Shown here piece by piece: positions 1-5,744 of a stretch of DNA of 11,194 nucleotides. How positions within the stretch are numbered: the stretch's first letter is position 1; each line of letters opens with the position of its first letter. The notes below the pieces were generated by a model. That model saw only the letters and a list, made by a program, of their open reading frames with translations. It had not been told where the DNA came from and searched no databases. Source of the stretch: a bacterium (GTDB lineage Bacteria > SZUA-79 > Acidulodesulfobacterales > Acidulodesulfobacteraceae); assembly GCA_021794335.1 (NCBI GenBank), contig JAJYQZ010000203.1, forward strand, positions 1 to 11,194, given 5' to 3'. The position numbers and the translations under genes were made by a program.

Positions 1-155
1 CGATAGAAATCTCTCAAATGGCTTTAAAGTTATATGAACACTGGATTCCTGCTTTCGCAGGAATGACATCTATTGGGTGAAACGTTTAATATCCTCAATG
101 TCATTCCCGCGAAAGCGGGAATCCAGAATTATAATTTTCTATCAGCAAATTTGGG
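1..155. repeat. Foldback (MITE-like) palindromic element A, cut by window edge
   Basis: Two copies of a 27-bp palindromic repeat lie in opposite orientation at 41-67 and 100-126, with cores ATTCCTGCTTTCGCAGGAAT and ATTCCCGCGAAAGCGGGAAT. They are separated by exactly 32 nt (68-99), which contains TTGGGTGAAA. The outer flanks match element D at 9616-9881: the left arm shares AGAAATCT and GCTTTAAAG-like blocks, and the right arm AATTTTCTAT then TTTGGG. The left terminus lies just outside the window. The core has the ATTCCC-N8-GGGAAT pattern known from dRS3 repeats of Neisseria; this is similarity of pattern, not proof of common origin. No gene is seen in this stretch. Confidence 0.75.
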
Positions 156-189
156 TTATTTTATTATATTGACAATTATTGCATTGTTT

Positions 190-330
190 GTGAACTACCC
201 CGCCCTTTCGGGCGGGGCTTCTTGGTTCTGTGATAAGATACTTTTTAGCGCATAGATATTGCTATCTACGGGGTCATCCATAGAGCTTGTCTCCCCAAGC
301 GTAAATGAGCTTCGCTGATTTCCGCTTCGC
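190..330 (-). ncRNA. Probable right-end RNA (omega RNA/reRNA) of the tnpB element, approximate limits
   Basis: In this family the guide RNA scaffold is transcribed from the 3' end of tnpB through the right end, with the guide taken from flanking DNA. Here an 8-bp stem with a 4-nt loop (CCCCGCCC 198-205, GGGCGGGG 210-217 on the plus strand) overlaps the last tnpB codons and is followed by TAGTTCAC. The predicted guide would be the minus-strand sequence just beyond 190, beginning AAACAATGCAATAATTGTC. The 5' limit is a guess. The hairpin is seen; the RNA is inferred from the family. Confidence 0.5.
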
Positions 331-1433
331 TCCAATTCGGCAAGTTCCTTGCCTATTGTTTTATTTAGTATATTCACGGCCGCATTTATATCCCTGTCGT
401 GAGCGGTATGACAAACAGGACAAGTCCACTTGCGGATGGATAAGTCCATAGCCTTATAAATATAACCGCATACCGAACACATTTTAGAGGTATTGCGGGG
501 TTCTACTTTCTCTATGTAACAACCAGCCTCTTCCGCTTTGTATGTTAGGAAAGAAACGAACTGCCCCCAGCCTGCGTCGTGAATAGATTTAGCGAGCTTA
601 TGATTTTTAACCATATTTCTTATTTGTAAATCTTCAACTGCTATATAACCGTAATGAGCTACTATTTTGCGAGATTCTTTATGTTGAAAATCTTTTCTCT
701 GGTTAGATATTTTCCTATGCAATTTGGATAGGGTTATTCTTGCTTTCTTACGGTTATTGGAACCCTTTTTCTTAGAAGATAACCGCTTTTGTTTTCTTAT
801 AAGTTTTTCTTCGGCTCTAACAAGGTATTTAGGGTGAGCTAACGTTTCACCGTTAGAAAGAACCGCAAAAGACTTAATGCCGGCGTCTATGCCGATTTGT
901 TGAGCTGGCACCGGCTTTTTAATAGGCTCATATTCAACGGAGAAGCAGACATACCATTTGTCTATTTCTTTTTTGATATTGCAGGTCTTTATAATGCCGT
1001 TTATGTTTCTGTGCTGTTTAAGTTTGATATGCCCGATTTTAGAAAGTTTGAGTTTACCTGAAACTATTTCGAAGCCGGACTGCGTATAGGTAATAGAGTC
1101 GTATCTGCCTGTTTGCTTGAAGCGGGGATAGCCCGCCTTACCGTTTCTATCTTTCAACCTGCGAAAAAAGGCTTTATAAGCTTTTTCTACTCTAAACAAG
1201 ACGTCCTGCAATACCTGAGAATGGACTTCTTTGAGAAACGGCAGGTTTTTTTTATCCCGCACCAAGAACTTCTGCTGGTCTATGCGGGATAAACCCTTGC
1301 CCGTCTGTTCGTATGCTTTCTTCCTGTCTATCAGGCAGGAGTTATATAGAATGCGGCAGGTATCAAGCATCTCGTCTAATTTCTCCGTCTGTTTTCTCGT
1401 CGGCTCCAACCGATATTTATAAGTTTTTAGCAT
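195..1433 (-). CDS. tnpB: RNA-guided endonuclease TnpB (IS200/IS605 OrfB)
   Basis: A 412-residue, apparently intact TnpB, the RuvC-type nuclease family that is ancestral to Cas12 and uses an RNA made from the element's right end to cut target DNA. Visible RuvC residues are D183 in GIDAGIKSFA, E267 in IAVEDLQIRN and D348 in AHDRDINAAVNI. A zinc finger lies between the last two: C319-x-x-C322 and C338-x-x-C341. The N-terminal part (1-170) has the basic OrfB helix-turn-helix/WED-like region with the usual start MLKTYKYRLEPTRKQ. The C-terminal tail ends QEAPPERAG because the coding sequence runs into the right-end hairpin, as is usual for this family. No clear Shine-Dalgarno precedes the ATG. All catalytic residues are present, so nuclease activity is plausible. 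Confidence 0.93.
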   Translation of the reverse strand: MLKTYKYRLEPTRKQTEKLDEMLDTCRILYNSCLIDRKKAYEQTGKGLSRIDQQKFLVRDKKNLPFLKEVHSQVLQDVLFRVEKAYKAFFRRLKDRNGKAGYPRFKQTGRYDSITYTQSGFEIVSGKLKLSKIGHIKLKQHRNINGIIKTCNIKKEIDKWYVCFSVEYEPIKKPVPAQQIGIDAGIKSFAVLSNGETLAHPKYLVRAEEKLIRKQKRLSSKKKGSNNRKKARITLSKLHRKISNQRKDFQHKESRKIVAHYGYIAVEDLQIRNMVKNHKLAKSIHDAGWGQFVSFLTYKAEEAGCYIEKVEPRNTSKMCSVCGYIYKAMDLSIRKWTCPVCHTAHDRDINAAVNILNKTIGKELAELERSGNQRSSFTLGETSSMDDPVDSNIYALKSILSQNQEAPPERAG

Positions 1434-1549
1434 TTTGAGACTCTATGCATTATATCGCTTAATATTTTTTTCTATATTTTATACAGGCTATATAATGGAA
1501 CTAAAGACAATATACCGAATGATTACCTCTGTTTGGAGCCATATGCTTG

Positions 1550-1578
1550 ATTATAGTATAACTAAAATATAATATCAA
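1550..1578 (-). promoter_or_regulatory. Sigma70-like promoter reading toward tnpB
   Basis: On the minus strand, TTGATA (1573-1578) and a perfect TATAAT (1550-1555) are separated by 17 bp. Transcription would start near 1543, leaving a leader of about 110 nt before the tnpB ATG. It may belong to the element or to older sequence upstream of it. Confidence 0.55.
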
Positions 1579-1620
1579 GGCAAAGGCAACAGGCAAAGCA
1601 AATATAGTATTGCCTTGTCG

Positions 1621-1649
1621 TCCCGCCCTTTCGGGCGGGGACTTCTTGG
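1621..1649 (-). repeat. Orphan copy of the tnpB right-end hairpin
   Basis: CCCGCCC-TTTC-GGGCGGGG followed by ACTTCTTGG repeats the right-end hairpin of the tnpB element (198-225), differing by one inserted A before CTTCTTGG. In one minus-strand frame it would encode SPPERAG, matching the APPERAG tail of TnpB. The TTCAC terminus is absent. It is likely the remnant of another related element, or an unlinked copy of the RNA hairpin. It lies about 40 nt beyond the ispD stop, but no U-run follows, so I do not call it a terminator. The rest of 1434-1687 shows no gene. Confidence 0.65.
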
Positions 1650-1687
1650 CAATGTTAGTTAAAAAAAGTAAATAACGGGGCCGATTT

Positions 1688-2446
1688 TTATTTAAACTTA
1701 TCGCAGAGCAATTCCGCAATTTCGATATCTAAGGCAGAGGTTATTTTTATATTGAAATCTGTCGATAATATCGGCATGACCGCCAACCCTAAATTTTCCG
1801 CCAAAGATATGTCGTCGGTCGATGTAAAGCCTGTTCGGCGGGCTTCGTGAAGAGCCTTTTTTATAATGTTAAACTTAAATACTTGAGGAGTTTTTGCAGA
1901 TATTAAATTATCCCTTTTAATGGTTTTAAGTTTAACGGGATTCGGCAATATTAATTTGTCTTGATTTGTTTCTTTAAAAATTATTTCTTTAATCGTGTCC
2001 GTTGCCGGCGAACATAAAAAAGCGGCGCCGTGGGCTGCGGTTTTATCTAAAAGCAGGGTTAATTCTTCATCCTTTATAAACGGCCTTGCGGCGTCGTGAA
2101 TAAAGACGATGGCATTTTCCGCTTCGGAGGCGGGTAAAATACTTTCTAAATATTTTATGGAGTTACCCACAGAATCCTGTCTTGCCTTCCCCCCGGTTAT
2201 TATGTGTAATTTTTTTATACCTGTGCCCGCGGTATTTTTTTTAAAAAAACCGCTCCAGTTAAAATCGAAAACGGAGGAAGGCGGCGTTGCTATAACGACG
2301 GCATCAAAATTAATACTCGATTTTGTAAATATTTCAAGGCTGTGGAGTATAATCTCTTTACCTTTGATTTTCACAAGCTGTTTTGGAACTTTAAACCCGG
2401 TTCTTAAACCCGTTCCCGCGGCAAGCAGTATTGCGTATGATTTCAT
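1688..2446 (-). CDS. ispD: 2-C-methyl-D-erythritol 4-phosphate cytidylyltransferase
   Basis: Transfers CMP from CTP to MEP in the third step of the non-mevalonate isoprenoid pathway, in the cytosol. The 252-residue protein is slightly longer than the usual ~230. Visible motifs are the nucleotide-binding start LLAAGTGLRTG..PKQ with R15 and K22 (the spacing of catalytic R20/K27 in E. coli), GGKARQDSV at 85-93, HDAARP at 117-122, TPQVF at 186-190, TDD at 210-212 and NIKIT at 232-236 with K234 in the position of the conserved lysine. The gene lies downstream of ispF on the same strand with a 106-nt AT-rich gap, the reverse of the common ispD-ispF order. No Shine-Dalgarno is visible before the ATG. 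Confidence 0.95.
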   Translation of the reverse strand: MKSYAILLAAGTGLRTGFKVPKQLVKIKGKEIILHSLEIFTKSSINFDAVVIATPPSSVFDFNWSGFFKKNTAGTGIKKLHIITGGKARQDSVGNSIKYLESILPASEAENAIVFIHDAARPFIKDEELTLLLDKTAAHGAAFLCSPATDTIKEIIFKETNQDKLILPNPVKLKTIKRDNLISAKTPQVFKFNIIKKALHEARRTGFTSTDDISLAENLGLAVMPILSTDFNIKITSALDIEIAELLCDKFK

Positions 2447-2552
2447 TTTATTAAATAATTTATTTATATTGTTTATTATATCATAATCATACCTTAATCC
2501 CGCAGTAGAAACGCGTGATAAAAGTGAAATCAGGAAAAGAAGGAAGAAAAAC

Positions 2553-3056
2553 TTATTGTTGCGATATGAGGCAAACGCTAAAGCATTCTATCGCTTTTTG
2601 TTTTCCGACAGAGTCAAGCCCTTCTTTGGTTTTTCCTTTAATATTAACGCAGGATTTGTCAACGCCCAGCGCGGCGGACACCGAATTTATCATTTGCTCT
2701 TTGTAGGCGGATATTTTGGGCGTCTGGGTTATAATCGTAATATCGGCGTTTCCTAATGCGTACCCCTTTTCCTGAACCAATTTATAGGCATATTTTATTA
2801 TTTCTATACTGCTTACCCCTTTTGTCGATTTAAGGTTGTCGGGGTATAGAACGCCTATATCGGGCAGGCTCAGGGCGCCGAGCAGGGCATCGGTAAGAGA
2901 GTGGAGAACGACATCGCCGTCGGAATGAGCCGCAACTCCGATATGCCCCTCGATTAACACCCCGCCGAGATAAAGTCTTTTGGATGCCTTTTCAAAAAGC
3001 GCAACCTCTAAAAATTTGTGGATGTCGTAGCCGCATCCTATTCTAATGTTATTCAT
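2553..3056 (-). CDS. ispF: 2-C-methyl-D-erythritol 2,4-cyclodiphosphate synthase
   Basis: Cyclises CDP-ME 2-phosphate to MEcPP with release of CMP, in the MEP pathway; the family forms trimers. The 167 residues fit the family length of about 160. The zinc ligands are visible as D11 and H13 in GCGYDIHKF and H52 in HSDGDVVLH (44-52); TDALLGAL follows at 55-62. DIGVLYPD (66-73) replaces the usual DIGKxFPD. The C-terminal segment VNIKGKTKEGLDSVGK (137-152) matches the family's VNVKATTTEKLGFxG region. It is the first gene of an ispF-ispD pair and has its own promoter. Confidence 0.95.
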   Translation of the reverse strand: MNNIRIGCGYDIHKFLEVALFEKASKRLYLGGVLIEGHIGVAAHSDGDVVLHSLTDALLGALSLPDIGVLYPDNLKSTKGVSSIEIIKYAYKLVQEKGYALGNADITIITQTPKISAYKEQMINSVSAALGVDKSCVNIKGKTKEGLDSVGKQKAIECFSVCLISQQ

Positions 3057-3090
3057 TATGCTTATTATGCCGCTTATTAATCTTTTGTAA

Positions 3091-3119
3091 ATTATAGCAG
3101 ATTTTTATAATCTTTGTAA
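3091..3119 (-). promoter_or_regulatory. Sigma70-like promoter of ispF
   Basis: On the minus strand, TTACAA (3114-3119) and TATAAT (3091-3096) have a 17-bp spacer. The start would fall near 3084, giving a leader of about 28 nt before the ispF ATG at 3056. Confidence 0.65.
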
Positions 3120-3121
3120 GT

Positions 3122-3150
3122 TTGAAAATGGTTTAAAAAAATGGTTTAAT
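3122..3150 (+). promoter_or_regulatory. Candidate promoter of the minor-pilin cluster
   Basis: TTGAAA (3122-3127) and TTTAAT (3145-3150) are 17 bp apart, about 87 nt upstream of the PilV-like gene. The surroundings are very AT-rich, so chance matches are likely. It is divergent from the ispF promoter. Confidence 0.4.
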
Positions 3151-3236
3151 ATTATAAGATAATAATTTCTTTTATAATTTCTTTACAGATTTTAGAATAA
3201 TAAGCGGATAACTGCCAAAATCATAATTTGGTTTAA

Positions 3237-3770
3237 ATGTTTAAGTATATTAAAAAAGCAAAAAATACAGGCGGGTTCAGTCTTCTCGAGATAGTGCTTA
3301 CTATTATTATAATCGGGCTTGCCTTGAGCGCGATAACCGAAAGTTTCATAGCCGGTTCGGCAAAGAGCGTAAATATCGTGAACGAGGAAACGGCGGTAAA
3401 CGTCGCGAAACAGGAAATGGCGGCGCTGAATTACTGCCGGAACGGAGGAGCCGTGAACGGGGTATGCATCGCGTTTGGCAGCGGCTTTTGGAATAATCAA
3501 AATCCCGCACATTATTTTACCTCCCCGCAAGGTCCTATATCTGTAAACAACGAGTGTTTTTATACGACAATAAGTACAAACTGCGTCGATTTTCAAGATA
3601 CAGGCGGGAGTGGAACTATCGGCACAGGAAGTTGTCCTCCACCTACCGATTTTATCCAGACCATAGTTCAAACAGGGTGGTTTGCCTCGAATGCGGGAGG
3701 CGGAAGCTGTCCAACGCCTCCCGCAAGTTATCCATACGTTACTCTTTCGACGGTTTATGCGAATTATTAA
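3237..3770 (+). CDS. PilV-like minor type IV prepilin
   Basis: A 177-residue secreted prepilin. It has a short basic leader ending G12-G13, then FSLLE (14-18) and a hydrophobic helix IVLTIIIIGLALSAI: the type III (prepilin peptidase) signal, cut after G13, with the mature Glu5 at E18. The helix continues to about residue 60 (NEETAVNVAKQEMAALNY), as in PilV/MshD-like minor pilins. The globular part is rich in Gly, Pro and Cys. It contains cysteines in NYC, NGVC, NECF, TNC, GSC twice, which may form disulfides. Position before PilW- and PilX-like genes supports the PilV assignment; the family has little sequence conservation beyond the helix. No clear Shine-Dalgarno is present; CCAAA and TTTGG form a small stem just upstream. 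Confidence 0.85.
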   Translation: MFKYIKKAKNTGGFSLLEIVLTIIIIGLALSAITESFIAGSAKSVNIVNEETAVNVAKQEMAALNYCRNGGAVNGVCIAFGSGFWNNQNPAHYFTSPQGPISVNNECFYTTISTNCVDFQDTGGSGTIGTGSCPPPTDFIQTIVQTGWFASNAGGGSCPTPPASYPYVTLSTVYANY

Positions 3771-3776
3771 CGATTT

Positions 3777-3803
3777 GTCATTCCCGCGTAGGTGGGAATC
3801 CAT
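3777..3803 (+). repeat. Palindromic repeat copy, degenerate loop
   Basis: A copy of the 27-bp family with core ATTCCCGCGTAGGTGGGAAT, 6 nt after the PilV-like stop and in direct orientation with the copy at 3814. It probably predates or accompanies the GIY-YIG cassette. Confidence 0.7.
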
Positions 3804-3813
3804 GAAAAGTATT

Positions 3814-4185
3814 GTCATTCCTGCGAAAGCAGGAATCCAGTCCTTTTTAAAAATTTAAATTATGAAAAATTATTATGTCTATATCCTGAGCAGCAAACGT
3901 AACGGCACTTTATATACGGGCGTTACTTCTGATATTATTAAAAGGGTTTATGAACACAAACAAAATGTAGTCGAAGGCTTTACAAAGAGTTATAACATCC
4001 ATATGTTAGTCTGGTATGAAATACATGACTCTTCTGAATCCGCTATTAATAGAGAGAAGCAAATAAAAAAATGGAAGAGGGCATGGAAATTGGAGTTGAT
4101 TGAAAAAGAAAACCCCGAATGGATTGATTTGTATGAAAGTATATGCTAATAACAAAGACTGGATTCCTGCTTTCGCAGGAATGAC
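3814..4185 (+). mobile_element. GIY-YIG mini-cassette bounded by perfect 29-bp inverted repeats
   Basis: The segments 3814-3842 and 4157-4185 are exact reverse complements over 29 bp. Each holds the 27-bp palindrome with core ATTCCTGCGAAAGCAGGAAT plus a TC/GA extension. The only gene between them is the 95-codon GIY-YIG nuclease, starting 19 nt after the left repeat and ending 7 nt before the right one. The cassette sits between the PilV-like and PilW-like genes of a pilin cluster that is normally compact, which suggests insertion. Mobility is inferred; no target duplication is evident. Confidence 0.6.
3862..4149 (+). CDS. GIY-YIG endonuclease family protein (small, UPF0213/YhbQ-like)
   Basis: A single-domain 95-residue GIY-YIG protein. 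The signature appears as YVYIL (5-9) and LYTGVT (17-22), followed by conserved R28 and H32 in IIKRVYEHK. The catalytic glutamate is E65 in INREKQIKKWKR (62-73). Family members cut DNA with a single metal ion; stand-alone copies of this size have poorly known roles. No DNA-binding extension is present, so target choice would rest on the domain itself or a partner. The gene is embedded in palindromic repeats and breaks up a pilin cluster, so a role in spreading or processing those repeats is a reasonable hypothesis. No Shine-Dalgarno is seen before the ATG. Confidence 0.9.
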   Translation: MKNYYVYILSSKRNGTLYTGVTSDIIKRVYEHKQNVVEGFTKSYNIHMLVWYEIHDSSESAINREKQIKKWKRAWKLELIEKENPEWIDLYESIC

Positions 4186-4285
4186 GACATGACTTTCGCA
4201 GGAATGACGACATGACTTTCGCGGGAATGACGACATGACTTTCGCAGGAATGACGACATGACTTTCGCAGGAATGATGATATGAA
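4171..4285 (+). repeat. 23-bp tandem array built from half of the palindrome
   Basis: Five head-to-tail units start at 4171, 4194, 4217, 4240 and 4263. Each reads TTTCGCAGGAATGACGACAT plus GAC; unit 3 has CGGG for CAGG and unit 5 is diverged. The first unit is the right half of the cassette's terminal palindrome, so the array seems to have grown from it by slippage or unequal exchange. It ends about 40 nt before the PilW-like start. Confidence 0.9.
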
Positions 4286-4325
4286 AGACGGTAATTACTA
4301 ATAAAAGGTATATTGTTAAATTTTT

Positions 4326-4874
4326 ATGAAGATAGCAATGAAGAATTTTAATGTTATTATTAGAAACAGAAAAGGCGGGTTTACCCTTATCGAAATGGTT
4401 ATGACGATATTGCTTATCGGCATTATGTCGATAGGGCTGTATGAAGTCGTGATGTGGGGGATAAACGATTACATTGGGAGTGAAAACTATCTTCATTCTA
4501 ATAATTCCATGACTTATGCAATTTCTGTAATTAGGAGGAATTTGGAAAATGCGGCTGAGCCGCCGATTAAACTTATAAAACCAAGGGGTAAGCATTATTG
4601 CAAATTGAAAAACAGCATCAACCCAGCTAATAGTAGTGAACCCATTGTTTTAGCAAATCTGAAGAATCAAACCACGGTTTGCGGCGGAACAGGCGAGCCG
4701 CCCTGCGACGAGGTTGCTTTTTATAAATATAGAACAACCGGAACCGCAAAACAAGAACTTGTCGTGTTTTGCGTGAATCCAAAAAATAATGCATTATATA
4801 AAGAGGTTACTACGACTAATGGGACGACGACATCGTATCCGGTTGCGAATTATATTAGCGGCATTAGTTTTTAG
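4326..4874 (+). CDS. PilW-like minor type IV prepilin, probably the 5' part of a frameshifted gene
   Basis: A 182-residue prepilin with a basic leader ending in GG (17-18), then FTLIEMVMTILLIGIMSIGL: cleavage after G18 and mature Glu5 at E23. The globular part (70-182) has cysteine pairs (HYCKL, TVCGG, PPCDE, VFCVN) and ends in the beta-strand-like NYISGISF. The stop TAG directly follows a run of five T (4868-4872). Removing one T would continue the protein into the +1 frame to 5076, giving about 249 residues, closer to PilW-like proteins. Start ATG 4326 is used; an in-frame ATG at 4338 is an alternative. Neither has a convincing Shine-Dalgarno. Confidence 0.8.
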   Translation: MKIAMKNFNVIIRNRKGGFTLIEMVMTILLIGIMSIGLYEVVMWGINDYIGSENYLHSNNSMTYAISVIRRNLENAAEPPIKLIKPRGKHYCKLKNSINPANSSEPIVLANLKNQTTVCGGTGEPPCDEVAFYKYRTTGTAKQELVVFCVNPKNNALYKEVTTTNGTTTSYPVANYISGISF

Positions 4875-5076
4875 CATAGGCATTTTTTTAAGCGGTTGCC
4901 CCGGAGGCGGAGGAGGCAATAACCAGCCGCCGCCGGTATCTACTTGCAATCTGAATAATTCTACCGGCGTCTATAATTGCAATATCAACATTACGATAAC
5001 TACGCAGGCGACCAATGAGCCGTCGTATTCGCAATCCGGCGGGGTTTCGGTGATTGTTGCAAATCCGCAGCAATGA
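4789..5076 (+). CDS. Frameshifted C-terminal part of the PilW-like pilin, or an overlapping small lipoprotein
   Basis: This frame overlaps the PilW-like gene by 86 nt, offset by +1. From 4873 on it reads as coding sequence: Gly/Pro-rich linker, two cysteines (STC, YNC) and strand-like NINITITTQATN and GGVSVIVANP, much like the end of a minor pilin. It stops 7 nt before the PilX-like start, as expected for the true end of the preceding gene. Read from its own ATG it gives 95 residues with a basic n-region, hydrophobic IILAALVFSIGIFL and the lipobox LSGC, a textbook lipoprotein signal. The pilin strand-like ending and fused length favour a frameshift or base error; I cannot exclude the lipoprotein. 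Confidence 0.55.
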   Translation: MHYIKRLLRLMGRRHRIRLRIILAALVFSIGIFLSGCPGGGGGNNQPPPVSTCNLNNSTGVYNCNINITITTQATNEPSYSQSGGVSVIVANPQQ

Positions 5077-5083
5077 CAAACTA

Positions 5084-5635
5084 ATGATTATGATAAAATT
5101 TTTTAAAAAAACGGTTGTCGGTTCAAATAAAGGTATTTCCATAATCCTTGCGATTATTATTATTGTAGTTCTGGGGCTTGCGGGGTCTATATTTGCTTAT
5201 CTTATGGCAAGCGGGAGCATCGTTTCGAGGTCTAACATGGCGAGCGCGGAGGCTAAATACGCGGCAAAATCGGGGGTGGAGATAACATTTTACAAACTGA
5301 AAAATAGCGGCGCTTTTTCCCCGACCCAGCCACCGTCCTGTCCGGTAAATCCGGTACTGCCGCCGGGGGTGGGCGGGAGCTTAAGCGCTATTCAATATCT
5401 TTCCGGCAACTTACAGGGCAGTCTGGGCAGTCTGCCCCAAAGTCCTAATTATACCCCGACTTTTTGCGCCGTTGAAGGTACATTGACAGGCGGCGGAGGT
5501 AACTGCACATATTACATCATCACCGCCAACGGCTTTGCGGGCGGAACGGAAAGGGAGATTACGGCAGAGGTCGGCATCGGCGGCAACTGCACCGGAATTT
5601 ATGTGGAAACAGAACTGCCCAATTCCCATCCCTGA
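5084..5635 (+). CDS. PilX-like minor pilin
   Basis: The protein has a short basic leader (KFFKKTVVGSNKG), then the long hydrophobic segment ISIILAIIIIVVLGLAGSIFAYL and an amphipathic SAEAKYAAKSGVEITFYKL. This matches the PilX/GspK style of N-terminus, in which Glu5 is absent and an A-E-A-x-x-A-A pattern follows. The globular part is Gly/Pro-rich with four cysteines. The open frame extends up to 5054, but that overlaps the preceding coding sequence; ATG 5084 (183 residues) or 5090 fits better. It is third in the PilV-PilW-PilX order typical of minor-pilin operons; no pilY1 follows. These pilins initiate and support pilus assembly at the inner membrane. Confidence 0.75.
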   Translation: MIMIKFFKKTVVGSNKGISIILAIIIIVVLGLAGSIFAYLMASGSIVSRSNMASAEAKYAAKSGVEITFYKLKNSGAFSPTQPPSCPVNPVLPPGVGGSLSAIQYLSGNLQGSLGSLPQSPNYTPTFCAVEGTLTGGGGNCTYYIITANGFAGGTEREITAEVGIGGNCTGIYVETELPNSHP

Positions 5636-5696
5636 TTTCGGCAGAAACTTTGCCCGCCTTAGGAAGCAAAGGGAATAACAGGGACGATAACTTAAC

Positions 5697-5732
5697 TTGA
5701 AAAAACGATAAATACATATTATAATGTGTATT
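5697..5732 (+). promoter_or_regulatory. vapBC promoter with palindromic operator over the -10 box
   Basis: TTGAAA (5697-5702), a 17-bp spacer and TATAAT (5720-5725) form a near-consensus promoter 20 nt before vapB. A 22-bp imperfect palindrome at 5711-5732 (left half AATACATATTA, right half TAATGTGTATT) is centred on the -10 box and matches itself at all but one base pair. VapBC complexes repress their own promoters at such palindromes, so this is the likely operator. The vapB Shine-Dalgarno AGAGGTG lies at 5734-5740. Confidence 0.7.
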
Positions 5733-5744
5733 AAGAGGTGTAAA

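Larger units (their letters stand above)
190..1433 (-). mobile_element. IS200/IS605-type element with tnpB only (IS1341-like); left end not resolved
   Basis: The element consists of tnpB plus a right-end hairpin and carries no tnpA-type Y1 transposase, so it would need one in trans to move. The right end (low coordinates, minus strand) reads GAAGCCCCGCCC-GAAA-GGGCGGGG-TAGTTCAC, a typical IS605-family right-end hairpin followed by a TTCAC-like cleavage tetramer or pentamer, which puts the boundary near 190. The left end must lie upstream of tnpB, above 1433, but I cannot place it. Confidence 0.75.

Noticed and set aside
73..255. Plus-strand frame encoding VIPAKAGIQ
   Set aside because: This peptide is the usual translation of the palindromic repeat; the frame runs across the foldback element and the tnpB end.
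1621..1640. Rho-independent terminator for ispD
   Set aside because: The stem is strong but no U-run follows on the minus strand, and the sequence matches the tnpB right end instead.
1501..1719. Minus-strand frame with SPPERAG
   Set aside because: It overlaps the ispD 3' end and reads through the orphan hairpin; it is a trace of the hairpin, not a gene.
2109..2486. Plus-strand frame over ispD
   Set aside because: Antisense shadow of a confidently identified enzyme.
3192..3818. Long minus-strand frame of 208 codons opposite the PilV-like gene
   Set aside because: It is antisense to a clear prepilin, has no recognisable domain, and starts inside palindromic repeat sequence (SHLRGND-like translation).
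5724..5744. Upstream ATG extending vapB by 7 codons
   Set aside because: It lies within the -10 box; the downstream ATG has a good Shine-Dalgarno and gives the canonical VapB N-terminus.
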